Source: Methylococcales bacterium
GTDB lineage: Bacteria > Pseudomonadota > Gammaproteobacteria > Methylococcales > Methylomonadaceae
Direction: 5' to 3'
Assembly (NCBI GenBank): GCA_030693155.1
Contig: JAUYBJ010000057.1
Coordinates: 74,275-138,274, forward strand
DNA length: 64,000 bases
This document shows positions 29,157 through 38,131 of the stretch, one piece after another (positions within the stretch are counted from its first letter, which is position 1; each line of letters begins with the position of its first letter). A model generated the notes under the pieces. That model made no database searches. It was not told the origin of the DNA and saw nothing but the letters and a program-made list of their open reading frames with translations. Both the position numbers and the translations under genes were made by a program.

Positions 29157-31808
29157 TTAAATGGTTAATGATTTATCTGTCGATCTATCAATATTGATAG
29201 GCACAGCCCTTTTATTCTCATATTTGATTGAATATTTACCCCCTCTTTTAATGCTTTTGGATAAATCTCGTTTGTCATGTGCTATATGGACATTTTTACC
29301 AATATTTTGTACAACATGAACGGGAGTGATTTGTGATACAGAACCTCGATAGAATCCTCCGTCACGATCTGCTAAAGCAACTTCATTGGCACTGTAAACA
29401 TCTATAGAAGTAAGACTTTCTAAAGTTTTACTATATTGTGGAGGATCAGTTAACAAGCGGCCTGCATCCAGTATTAATCCTTGTAACTCAAAATTGCTAA
29501 ATGGAATATCCAGACCAATCGATCTTACAAAACTAGCGGCTTTTGCATAAACAGATTTAATCAGTGATAATTCAATATCTAGATCACCGTTTATATCTAA
29601 ACAATGCTCTACGGCCAATGCAATTAATTCTTTTGCTTTTGTTTCAACAGAAGCATTGGGATATTTATCTTCTACTTCCTGTAATAGCTCATTTAATTTG
29701 CTACCTTCTTTTTGTGCAGCAGCCATGACCTTGAATAAAAATTCACCAAATTCGCGTTCTGACTCGAAAAGATTAGCAAAGGCTATATGTCCTATTGCTT
29801 CGTGACCGATCGCAAGCTGTACGTCCTTTAAATCATAGACATTAGAAGTAACCAGGTAAATTTTGTCATCATAAGCAGCTGCTTGTGTATGAGCTGGGGC
29901 AATAAATGGTAAATCATCAGTGCTATGGATTAAAACAACATTTGGTAAACCTGGCCACATTTCCTGAATGCGTACAATTTCATTTTGAATATCAGAATCA
30001 CTTAGCATTAATTGTTCTGATTTATTTCTATCCTGCAGTCTAAAAAGGGGTAAACCTTTTAAAATAGTCTTCTGCATTTCTGGGGTAATGTTGAAGGCAA
30101 CTTGAGTATTTTGTTTTTCTGTTTCACCATAGTAATAAAAATCATGATTTAGAAAAAAATCCTCAAAATCTTCTACATCAGATAACTCGACCATCAACTC
30201 ATCGTCATCATCTGAAAAGTAAAAAACTTCTTTGCCTTCATCGAAGCGCTTTTTTGCATCCATATCAGAAAGCTTAATAGTTTCTGACACGTCTAATGTA
30301 ATTGTAGATAATTCACCACCTACTTTTTTGAGTAAATCTTTCGTAACTTTAGGAATAATAAAATTGTAAAAAGTAAGCATGCCTTCACCGCCTACACGCA
30401 AATCTACACCAGTGTAGCTTTTACCATTTTCGTGACCACTTACATCTTTACCTGATTCATTTATTATTTTTTCAGCAAGTTCTTTACCTATCGAATTTGC
30501 TAACTGTTCATTGGTAAGATTTTCTTGCTCTAAAACTGCTGTACCTTTATTCCACGCATCAATATTAAAAGTACCATCATTATTTTTGAATGCACGTACC
30601 TCTTCAATTTGCTTAGTCAAATCATAAAGGTCTACTGCTTGTTGACCGTTAATAAAAGCAACCGTATGAAAATTATTTTCAGCTGCATAATGCATCATAC
30701 GTTTAACAGCCAAAGACACCCATGCATCTGTTTTAGTAACAAAAGGTGCATTAGGGACTGTGCCAGCGTTTTTTACTTTTTCTAAAAGGGTAGCACCTAC
30801 GCCTTTCTCTTTTAGTTTTGTGTGTAATTCACGCTCTTCTGGAGTTAGATCCCTTTGGTAAGTAAAACCATTCAGGCGTTGAAGCTCCTTTTCGTCAGCA
30901 GTTAGATTGTTAGGTTTAAATCCCTTCTTTCTGCCCTCTTGCCCCCAATCCGATTGAATTTCATTGATAAACAAAATGCGTTTACCATGGGGATCAATAT
31001 GTTCATTAAAACGAATATGCGCAAGTATGTTTGCTTGTTCGAAATGGCCCATTCTGAATAATGGAGCACCACCATCAAGAGAAGTGAAATCTAGACTACC
31101 ATTGTTGTGATCAGCAATTTTTTTAAATGAATTTAATTCGGATCTGGTTAAACCACTAAATTCTACATACTCTTTATGAATACCGTCATCGACTCGACCA
31201 TAATCCAAATTTTCATAGCCTTGAATGCTTAAATCAGTTAGAAAACCATCTACATCATCTGGGTGCTTGAAAGTAACACGACCTTCCTGAGAGTTGCTTT
31301 GCGCATCAGGCAGGATAAGTAATAATTCTTTATAGTTATTACCGCCAGGTACGGTATATTTCTCATACTTGGTGTCTGATTCGATTTGGCCAGTAATATT
31401 CTGATAAGCAATATCTAAATCTTCTGGAAGTAACTCTGTATCAACAAGTTCGCCATTCTTATCATACAGGTATACATCATCATCCATGCCACGATCAAAT
31501 GTGTAGCCTGCATCATTAAGCTTTTGCATATTTAAAGATAAATGATCGAGTCCATAATGAACTTCACTAATCTTAACGCCATTATCTTTTAGATAAGCCA
31601 GTACCGATTCTTTTGAAACTAAATCAGGTTGCAATTCTAACCAAGTATTAAGACCAGACCATTCAAGCTCTTGTGCTTTAAATAACAGACCCTCACGCGA
31701 TTTCGCATTTAACCAATCTTTGATGACAGATTGTTTCACTGAGTTATTTTTATTTGTTGGCAATGATTGTTCAATTGCCAGTTCTAATGCGCTGTACCAG
31801 GTACTCAT
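29157..31808 (-). CDS. Large polyvalent protein (phage/conjugative type) with KfrB-like C-terminus
   Basis: ILFINEIQSDWGQEGRKKGF and DAWVSLAVKRMMHYAAENNFHTVAFINGQQAVDLYDL are signatures of phage/conjugative polyvalent proteins; C-term FYRGSVSQITPVHVVQNIGKNVHIAHDKRD. Confidence 0.75.
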   Translation of the reverse strand: MSTWYSALELAIEQSLPTNKNNSVKQSVIKDWLNAKSREGLLFKAQELEWSGLNTWLELQPDLVSKESVLAYLKDNGVKISEVHYGLDHLSLNMQKLNDAGYTFDRGMDDDVYLYDKNGELVDTELLPEDLDIAYQNITGQIESDTKYEKYTVPGGNNYKELLLILPDAQSNSQEGRVTFKHPDDVDGFLTDLSIQGYENLDYGRVDDGIHKEYVEFSGLTRSELNSFKKIADHNNGSLDFTSLDGGAPLFRMGHFEQANILAHIRFNEHIDPHGKRILFINEIQSDWGQEGRKKGFKPNNLTADEKELQRLNGFTYQRDLTPEERELHTKLKEKGVGATLLEKVKNAGTVPNAPFVTKTDAWVSLAVKRMMHYAAENNFHTVAFINGQQAVDLYDLTKQIEEVRAFKNNDGTFNIDAWNKGTAVLEQENLTNEQLANSIGKELAEKIINESGKDVSGHENGKSYTGVDLRVGGEGMLTFYNFIIPKVTKDLLKKVGGELSTITLDVSETIKLSDMDAKKRFDEGKEVFYFSDDDDELMVELSDVEDFEDFFLNHDFYYYGETEKQNTQVAFNITPEMQKTILKGLPLFRLQDRNKSEQLMLSDSDIQNEIVRIQEMWPGLPNVVLIHSTDDLPFIAPAHTQAAAYDDKIYLVTSNVYDLKDVQLAIGHEAIGHIAFANLFESEREFGEFLFKVMAAAQKEGSKLNELLQEVEDKYPNASVETKAKELIALAVEHCLDINGDLDIELSLIKSVYAKAASFVRSIGLDIPFSNFELQGLILDAGRLLTDPPQYSKTLESLTSIDVYSANEVALADRDGGFYRGSVSQITPVHVVQNIGKNVHIAHDKRDLSKSIKRGGKYSIKYENKRAVPINIDRSTDKSLTI

Positions 31809-31842
31809 AATATTCCCGTAACTCTGTAGATATGATTTTTAA

Positions 31843-33222
31843 TTAGCGTTCAGCACCATGGCCTTGAGCACGTTGTGAAATATCCACTTTTGCTCGATAG
31901 CTTTCATACTTAACACTTAACTTATCACCTACTGCAGGAAGTTTATCTAAAATACGTTTATCGTGAATTACCGCAGTATGCTGACCAATATTTTGAATCA
32001 CATGATGGGTAGTTTCACCTACTACAGTACCTACATAGGAACTCTTTTCAATATTTGCAGAAATTGCTTTTAGTCCCACATAATCAACAAAATCATGTGC
32101 ATCTAATAAAGAACGTTGACCATTACGATCCTTGGACAAATTCTTTTCTTTTTCCAAGCTGTAAGCCTGCTTAATGTGAGTTTCTTTAATACCCATGCTG
32201 GCACCATGCTCGACCATAGAATCAGCACTACCGAATAAAGCCGTATATTGAGTATTATTCTCAACATAATTAACCGCTATACAGCGAGACGTTTCATCAA
32301 TATATACATCAGAAACAACATTTCTAATATGCGTTTCAATTGGCTCAATGATTTTAGGTGTAGCTGCTCTTACATCCATTGCTTGAGCTACAAATGATTT
32401 ATCTAAACCTTCGGCCTCTTGGAATTTTGCAATTGAGTTAATACTGTTGAAAAGAATTTTTTCTTTAACAACACCATCAGCATTAGTTAAATTAACTGCC
32501 AAATCATTAGTTTCATTATCAATGTAAGGCTCAGAGATAGTTAATTCCTTGCGGTTAATAACTTGGCCTTGGCCACGATAATATGAAACCATGACATCTT
32601 GACCAACAGCAGGCAAATTCATCAATCTACGATTTTCATGAGTCACTACTTCCCCAGCATGAGTAGCCTGAACCGTAAAATCTTTATTCTGGGCAAGAAT
32701 CTTTCCCACAGACACCACATCAGGTGTTCGATCACTAATTGGTGAACCATGAATTGCTTCTGCTTGTTCAATCGCTGGACGTAACCCAAGTGACATTTGT
32801 TGCTGTTGATTTATTTCATTCAAAATCCATGGATGAGTTAAGCCAGCTGATAGCAGTTCGTAATCTCTAATAATGTCATCTGAAAGAGGAATAATTGCAC
32901 CTGTTGGGGAACGGCTTTGTGAAGTTTCCAAAACAGTTGACATCCATGCACCACGTATTGATACAAGCTCGGCTACTTTAAGGTTATCTCTTAATGAGGT
33001 TGGATTAAGCCATAACTTTTCAGTTAAGGCATGCAGCATAATGTCCTTAAATTCATGTTCTTGATGTTGTAAAGGCAATTTAGAAGCCACGGGGCCATTT
33101 AGGTATACAGAATAAGTAACGACCTCTTGATCATTGCCTAACCTAGGCCAACGATTAATTGCACCAGAAGCTCTTACCGCATCAGCAAAATCTGCAAATT
33201 TCATTAAATCTTTAACGTCCAT
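31843..33222 (-). CDS. Unknown protein with two KfrB-like domains (internal and C-terminal)
   Basis: Internal VGKILAQNKDFTVQATHAGEVVTHENRRLMNLPAVGQDVMVSYYRGQGQV; C-term YVGTVVGETTHHVIQNIGQHTAVIHDKRILDKLPAVGDKLSVKYE. Confidence 0.7.
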   Translation of the reverse strand: MDVKDLMKFADFADAVRASGAINRWPRLGNDQEVVTYSVYLNGPVASKLPLQHQEHEFKDIMLHALTEKLWLNPTSLRDNLKVAELVSIRGAWMSTVLETSQSRSPTGAIIPLSDDIIRDYELLSAGLTHPWILNEINQQQQMSLGLRPAIEQAEAIHGSPISDRTPDVVSVGKILAQNKDFTVQATHAGEVVTHENRRLMNLPAVGQDVMVSYYRGQGQVINRKELTISEPYIDNETNDLAVNLTNADGVVKEKILFNSINSIAKFQEAEGLDKSFVAQAMDVRAATPKIIEPIETHIRNVVSDVYIDETSRCIAVNYVENNTQYTALFGSADSMVEHGASMGIKETHIKQAYSLEKEKNLSKDRNGQRSLLDAHDFVDYVGLKAISANIEKSSYVGTVVGETTHHVIQNIGQHTAVIHDKRILDKLPAVGDKLSVKYESYRAKVDISQRAQGHGAER

Positions 33223-33248
33223 TTTAATACTCCTAAATAATTAATTTA

Positions 33249-33914
33249 CTAACGCGCTATAGCGAGTTGGTTTTTGTGTTCTTGGTTAACCTGGATATTT
33301 ACTCGACCGTTTTCATATTTGAAATTTGCTTTTTGACCAACATATGGTTCATTACTGAGTAAAAGCCTGTCATGAACTACCATGGTGTTTTGACCAATAT
33401 TTTGCAATGCAAAATACTTACTAACATCAATAACCGTTCCGTAATATGAGGAACTTTGGATATTGGTATGCTCTATCTTTTTATTCCAGTCCCTATGCTT
33501 AATGGTTAGTTTTTTTAGATCTTCCACCTTATGTATAAAATCAGGTGCTTTAATAAAGTCTTTATGCATACCGATTGCATCAGCCATTAAGACTATATTT
33601 GCAACATCAAGTAACGCATGGGGTACATATTTTTGAACATCACGATGATAAGCAAGTTTTGCAATAGTTGGATCATTGATAATATTCTGTTCTAACAGTT
33701 TAAATACAACATCACCATCACCCATTTCCCACAGGCTATCATGAGCTCTTGTCGCTAATGGATTAACAATATCACCAAAGAATTCACCTTTTTCTCTGCG
33801 AATACCATTTTTAGCCATTTCTTGCCAATGCTCAATAACAGTTTTTGCGCGGCTCTTAGCGCCTTTTGTTACTTCACCACGTGTTGTATCACCAAACAGA
33901 TCCATTAAAATCAC
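33249..33914 (-). CDS. Unknown protein with C-terminal KfrB-like domain
   Basis: C-term YYGTVIDVSKYFALQNIGQNTMVVHDRLLLSNEPYVGQKANFKYENGR. Confidence 0.7.
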   Translation of the reverse strand: MILMDLFGDTTRGEVTKGAKSRAKTVIEHWQEMAKNGIRREKGEFFGDIVNPLATRAHDSLWEMGDGDVVFKLLEQNIINDPTIAKLAYHRDVQKYVPHALLDVANIVLMADAIGMHKDFIKAPDFIHKVEDLKKLTIKHRDWNKKIEHTNIQSSSYYGTVIDVSKYFALQNIGQNTMVVHDRLLLSNEPYVGQKANFKYENGRVNIQVNQEHKNQLAIAR

Positions 33915-33946
33915 CTTTATGTGTTTTATTTCCTATATAAGAAATA

Positions 33947-33969
33947 AATAGGGGCTAATAGCCCCTATT
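33947..33969 (-). terminator. Hairpin between two operon genes
   Basis: AATAGGGGC-TAATA-GCCCCTATT, 9-bp perfect stem followed on the minus strand by TATTTCTTATA. Confidence 0.65.
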
Positions 33970-33973
33970 CCCA

Positions 33974-35038
33974 CTAACGTTCCATACCAATGCTTTTGTC
34001 TTTTTCTTGTTTACGATCCTGAACTGCACCACGACCTTTTTCATAGGTAATCTTAAGATTTTGACCTTCTTTCACTGGTTGATCTAAAGCACTTTTGCGA
34101 TGCAACTTAAATTCATTTTGACCACCATGTTGCAATACATATCGCTCACTCACATCAATTACATTACCATAATGGGCTAAACCATCTTTTGTGAATGCAT
34201 CACGAACTTTTGCCCCATCCAGTTTTTGTTCAGCAACTAATCCTAATGTATAGCGTTCATTTAAGTCAGAGCTAAATTCTTTACGCATGTCAGATACAGC
34301 TTTAATTACAAATTCTTTATGCGTTAAAGGAACTTCCCAGGCACCAGCATCTTTATTAAATTCCACGTCAGCAATACGTTGCAAACGATGTTGAATATCT
34401 GGATTGTAATCAAAAGATACTTGGTATTTATCACCAGCTTGTACTACTTTGATACCATCAACACTATTACCTAAAGCAGCATCAAAGTCTTTAGCGATCT
34501 CATCTGCGGATTTAACTTGACGACGATCAAACACTTCACCAATACCATTATTATTGTATTTAATCCGTACATCATCGCCTTTATATACAGGCTCACTCAA
34601 ATCAGCAACACGGTGGATTGAAACAAATGCAGCGCCATTATCTTTACCAAAACCAGTTAATTGCGCAGCATAGCGCCCATTTACATTTAGAATCTCACCA
34701 GAATGATTACCGCCTTCTTTATGAAAATCACTAATTTGGGCAGAAATACCTGCTTCTGTACCATAGTCTTTCATACGGTCACTTGCAGAAGCTTTAGCAA
34801 GCTCCATAATTGATTCACGGTCTTTGGCAATTGCCTTAACGTCAAAATGCATAGTTTCGATAACTTTATCAAGCGCCTCTTCACTGTCTTTTGGAATAAT
34901 CCAAGACTCGGCATCTTTATCAAACTTTGCGCCAGGCACCTTATTAATTTTATTAACAAGTTCCCGATCATATGGAAATTTAACCGCAAAACCACTATCT
35001 AAAACTTCTACATTCACTTCATTTTGTTCAGCCATCAC
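33974..35038 (-). CDS. Protein with two HARP-like motifs and two KfrB-like domains
   Basis: VKFPYDRELVNKINKVPGAKFDKDAESWIIP and VSFDYNPDIQHRLQRIADVEFNKDAGAWEVP; KfrB-like SGEILNVNGRYAAQ... and C-term HYGNVIDVSERYVLQHGGQNEFKLHRKS. Confidence 0.65.
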   Translation of the reverse strand: MMAEQNEVNVEVLDSGFAVKFPYDRELVNKINKVPGAKFDKDAESWIIPKDSEEALDKVIETMHFDVKAIAKDRESIMELAKASASDRMKDYGTEAGISAQISDFHKEGGNHSGEILNVNGRYAAQLTGFGKDNGAAFVSIHRVADLSEPVYKGDDVRIKYNNNGIGEVFDRRQVKSADEIAKDFDAALGNSVDGIKVVQAGDKYQVSFDYNPDIQHRLQRIADVEFNKDAGAWEVPLTHKEFVIKAVSDMRKEFSSDLNERYTLGLVAEQKLDGAKVRDAFTKDGLAHYGNVIDVSERYVLQHGGQNEFKLHRKSALDQPVKEGQNLKITYEKGRGAVQDRKQEKDKSIGMER

Positions 35039-35071
35039 ATTCTCCTAATATAAAAAAAGATAAAATAAATA

Positions 35072-35344
35072 TTACATTGCACTGCTTAAAGCAAGCTCTC
35101 TCATTGATACTAACTTAATTGAAACAGCTTCTATTGACACCACTTCGTCAATAACTGGGAGGCCATGATCAGCTCCAAAAATTTTCTTTACATCATTGGA
35201 TGGAATAACTCGGCCAAACTTACCTTGTAACTCTTTCTTGAAAAGATTCTTAATATCTTCTAACACCGCTGGATTAGCGCCTTGGCATGACGCATTATTA
35301 AATTCTGCTACATTCATAACTGATTTCATAAAAAATCCTTTCAA
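35072..35344 (-). CDS. Hypothetical small protein
   Basis: ORF in operon; likely start at internal MKSVMNV. Confidence 0.45.
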   Translation of the reverse strand: MKGFFMKSVMNVAEFNNASCQGANPAVLEDIKNLFKKELQGKFGRVIPSNDVKKIFGADHGLPVIDEVVSIEAVSIKLVSMRELALSSAM

Positions 35345-35373
35345 GATTTAGTTAGTACGACAAATTTAAAAAA

Positions 35374-35877
35374 CTACCTTCCACCACGCTCTTTTTCTAA
35401 CATCCTTAGTTTTGTTTCAGCAAAACCATTTTTATAATGGAATTCAACACTAGTACCAACTGCAGGCGATCTATCGATTTTACTTAACTCATGTACCATC
35501 ACCTCTTCATGCCCCAAATCCTGAACTAGATGATAATCAGTTTTTAATAAGACCTTTCCAATTGATTGACCGTTATCTGGTGCATTTCTTACTAAGATAT
35601 TATCCCCTTGCAAATCACGTACAGCTTTTACTGCTTCCGCACGACTTATTGCCAATACATTTTCTGTATTTGGTAAAGCCAAGTTAGCAACTTTATTCGT
35701 TTTATTCTCACGCTCAAGCACAGTTAGTACACGCGACAACTGCGAAGGAACAATACCTGTTTCCTGACATACATTAACCTGGCGCATTCCTTCAACTAAA
35801 ACCATATGTGCCGCTTTCCTGCTTTTTGCACTTAAACGTGTTTTATTTACTATCTGGTTGAATTCGTCTTCGTTCAT
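35374..35877 (-). CDS. TrfB/KorA-like HTH regulator fused to KfrB-like domain
   Basis: AAHMVLVEGMRQVNVCQETGIVPSQLSRVLTVLER (TrfB-type HTH); C-term IGKVLLKTDYHLVQDLGHEEVMVHELSK. Confidence 0.75.
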   Translation of the reverse strand: MNEDEFNQIVNKTRLSAKSRKAAHMVLVEGMRQVNVCQETGIVPSQLSRVLTVLERENKTNKVANLALPNTENVLAISRAEAVKAVRDLQGDNILVRNAPDNGQSIGKVLLKTDYHLVQDLGHEEVMVHELSKIDRSPAVGTSVEFHYKNGFAETKLRMLEKERGGR

Positions 35878-35889
35878 AAATTGCTACTT

Positions 35890-36296
35890 ATTAAATCCAT
35901 TTAATTACCATTAAAGATATGTTAACAATAAATTAACAGTTTGTATACAGTTTTATAACGCTTATTATCACTTTTAATAAATTAATTAACTAAAATTACA
36001 TACTAAACAATAATCACCATTTTTGCCATGTGGATAATTAATTATTTTTTTATATAAATTTTAATCATCTAGATTAGACGTTATTAATATAATTATGCTT
36101 ATATAACTATTCATGAACATAATACTGAAACAGTAGCTGAGTAATAAACAGTCAATCCTAATATTCTGTTAAGCAGCAATAACTTAATCGTCATTTAATT
36201 ACGAAGATCACATATTTATCCACAGATTTTGTGGAAAAGTTAAATATTAATTTAATAAACAATAATTTTTTTATTTTGTATTGTACAATACAATTT
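35890..36296. other. Candidate replication origin: AT-rich noncoding region with DnaA-box-like sites
   Basis: TTATCCACA at 36216-36224 (+), TGTGGATAA (reverse complement of TTATCCACA) at 36029-36037, near-match TGTGGAAAA at 36230-36238; strongly AT-rich. Confidence 0.5.
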
Positions 36297-37052
36297 ATGA
36301 AACCAACTACCGAAACCTACGCAGAATTAACTTGGGCTTATGACGTATTTAATCAAAGCCTATTTGACGGGAAATTACCTAATTGTTTAATCACACTACA
36401 ACGTGAAAAACATACTTGCGGTTATTTTTCATCTGGACGATTTGCCAATATAGACGGGGCACTAACAGATGAAATAGCTATTAACCCTTCTTATTTTGCA
36501 GTCACCCCGATCATTGAGATTATGCAAACATTAGTTCATGAAATGGTGCATTTATGGCAATTCCATCTAGGCACACCTGGCCGTGGACGTTATCATAATA
36601 AGGAATGGGCAGATAAGATGGAATCCATAGGATTAATGCCCTCCTCTACTGGTAGGCCAGGTGGAAAGAAAACTGGCGACCGTATAGCAGATTATGCGAT
36701 TGAGAATGGTTTGTTTTTGATGACCTGTAAAAACCTGCTCACGCAATCGTTCAAATTGTCATGGTACGATCGCTACCCAGATGCTCGTGTTGCCAATAGT
36801 GGCCAAAGCTCGATAGCTTGTCAGCTAGAAAACATGCCTGAATCAGCGACAAGCATACGGGCAAATCAACCTAATTCACTTGTGCAAATACAATCCGCGC
36901 CTATTAAAGACACGCAAATAAACACAACAAACAAAGCCACCCGTATGAAATACACTTGCGATTGTCGCATTAATATATGGGCCAAACCTGGCATTCACGT
37001 GAAGTGCTGTGAATGTAATACAACATTTGCAGAGTCCAATAACAGCGAGTAA
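36297..37052 (+). CDS. SprT-like zinc metalloprotease family protein
   Basis: TLVHEMVHLWQFHLG and C-terminal CDCRINIWAKPGIHVKCCECNTTF zinc-finger-like segment; start at MKPTTETYAELTWAYDVFNQ. Confidence 0.85.
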   Translation: MKPTTETYAELTWAYDVFNQSLFDGKLPNCLITLQREKHTCGYFSSGRFANIDGALTDEIAINPSYFAVTPIIEIMQTLVHEMVHLWQFHLGTPGRGRYHNKEWADKMESIGLMPSSTGRPGGKKTGDRIADYAIENGLFLMTCKNLLTQSFKLSWYDRYPDARVANSGQSSIACQLENMPESATSIRANQPNSLVQIQSAPIKDTQINTTNKATRMKYTCDCRINIWAKPGIHVKCCECNTTFAESNNSE

Positions 37053-37085
37053 ATTATTAAAACAATTGAGTATCCAAAACAAAAA

Positions 37086-37103
37086 AACCGCACTGAGGCG
37101 GTT
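37086..37103 (-). terminator. Rho-independent terminator for the HU gene (minus strand)
   Basis: AACCGC-ACTGAG-GCGGTT with 7-T run on the minus-strand 3' side; between convergent genes. Confidence 0.8.
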
Positions 37104-37122
37104 GATTTGCATTCCGAATTTA

Positions 37123-37398
37123 CTAACCTCTTACAATGTTTTTTAAAGGTTTTGCAGCACCAAAATGAGGTACTTTTTTAGCTGAGATTTCCATAGGATT
37201 GCCTGTTGCTGGGTTACGGCCAGATCGCGCAGCACGTTGTTTAACACTTAATTTACCAATCCCTGATAACACCACCTCGCCACCATTTTTTAGCTCTTGC
37301 TGCACGACAACACCAAGCCCAGATAACATTTTTTTAACTGAAACTTTAGTAGCCCCAGACTCTAAAGCAATTTTTGTAACTAAATCATCTTGTTTCAT
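37123..37398 (-). CDS. HU/IHF-family DNA-binding protein
   Basis: GEVVLSGIGKLSVKQRAARSGRNPATGNPMEISAKKVPHFGAAKPLK. Confidence 0.92.
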   Translation of the reverse strand: MKQDDLVTKIALESGATKVSVKKMLSGLGVVVQQELKNGGEVVLSGIGKLSVKQRAARSGRNPATGNPMEISAKKVPHFGAAKPLKNIVRG

Positions 37399-37430
37399 AA
37401 TGTCTCCCAATCCTAGAATTTTCAATGCAT

Positions 37431-37661
37431 TCAGGTTAATAATTCTGATTCATTTTTCAAATCAGAAGATCTTCCTTTCAACTCCTCAGCTAATAATTTA
37501 GCTTCATTTACTACTATTACGTCATCACTACGCATAACAGTATTAACAACATAATAATAGGTACGCTGCAGAACTTCTGAACGGATCAAAAGCTGTTTTC
37601 TTTTTTCCGCATTAACATTAATTATGATATGCGATTTCTTGTTAGCACGTTGTTTAGACAT
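37431..37661 (-). CDS. Hypothetical small basic protein
   Basis: ORF between HU and bactofilin genes. Confidence 0.5.
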   Translation of the reverse strand: MSKQRANKKSHIIINVNAEKRKQLLIRSEVLQRTYYYVVNTVMRSDDVIVVNEAKLLAEELKGRSSDLKNESELLT

Positions 37662-37672
37662 TATAGGATCCT

Positions 37673-38131
37673 TTATAGAGGCTCATCAGTAGGAATAGGT
37701 TTGGCAGCAACTTCTCCATCTACAGTACGTCCAGTAATATTCGTCATATTATGACTATTGATAGATGCACCATCTTCAACCAATATGCGCTGATATAGTA
37801 TTTCTCCATCTACTCTGGCCGTAGCGTGAAGTTTTAGTAACTTTGCAGTAATATTGCCAATAACAGTACCAGCAATAATCACAATGTCGGCTTGAATATT
37901 GCCTTCTATCTTTCCACAATCTCGTAGACTTAAGATCATACCTTCACCATTGATCGTAACATTCCCTTCCAATAAGCCATTAATATGAATGGACTCTTCA
38001 AGGAACATATCGCCACGGAATTTAGCAGTTTTTGCAATCAATGTAGTGATACGGTGTTTTTCTGCATCAGGAGTAACATTTTTTGCTTTCATAAAAGCAG
38101 GTACTAATTTTGTAGTAGTTGATGTCATCAT
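37673..38131 (-). CDS. Bactofilin-family polymer-forming protein
   Basis: FRGDMFLEESIHINGLLEGNVTINGEGMILSLRDCGKIEGNIQADIVIIAGTVIGNITAKLLKLHATARVDGEI. Confidence 0.88.
   Translation of the reverse strand: MMTSTTTKLVPAFMKAKNVTPDAEKHRITTLIAKTAKFRGDMFLEESIHINGLLEGNVTINGEGMILSLRDCGKIEGNIQADIVIIAGTVIGNITAKLLKLHATARVDGEILYQRILVEDGASINSHNMTNITGRTVDGEVAAKPIPTDEPL

Noticed and set aside
29157-31808. Zincin call from GHEAIGHIAF in the 883-aa protein
   Set aside because: The spacing is H-E-x-x-x-H rather than the canonical HExxH, so catalytic status cannot be asserted from sequence by eye.
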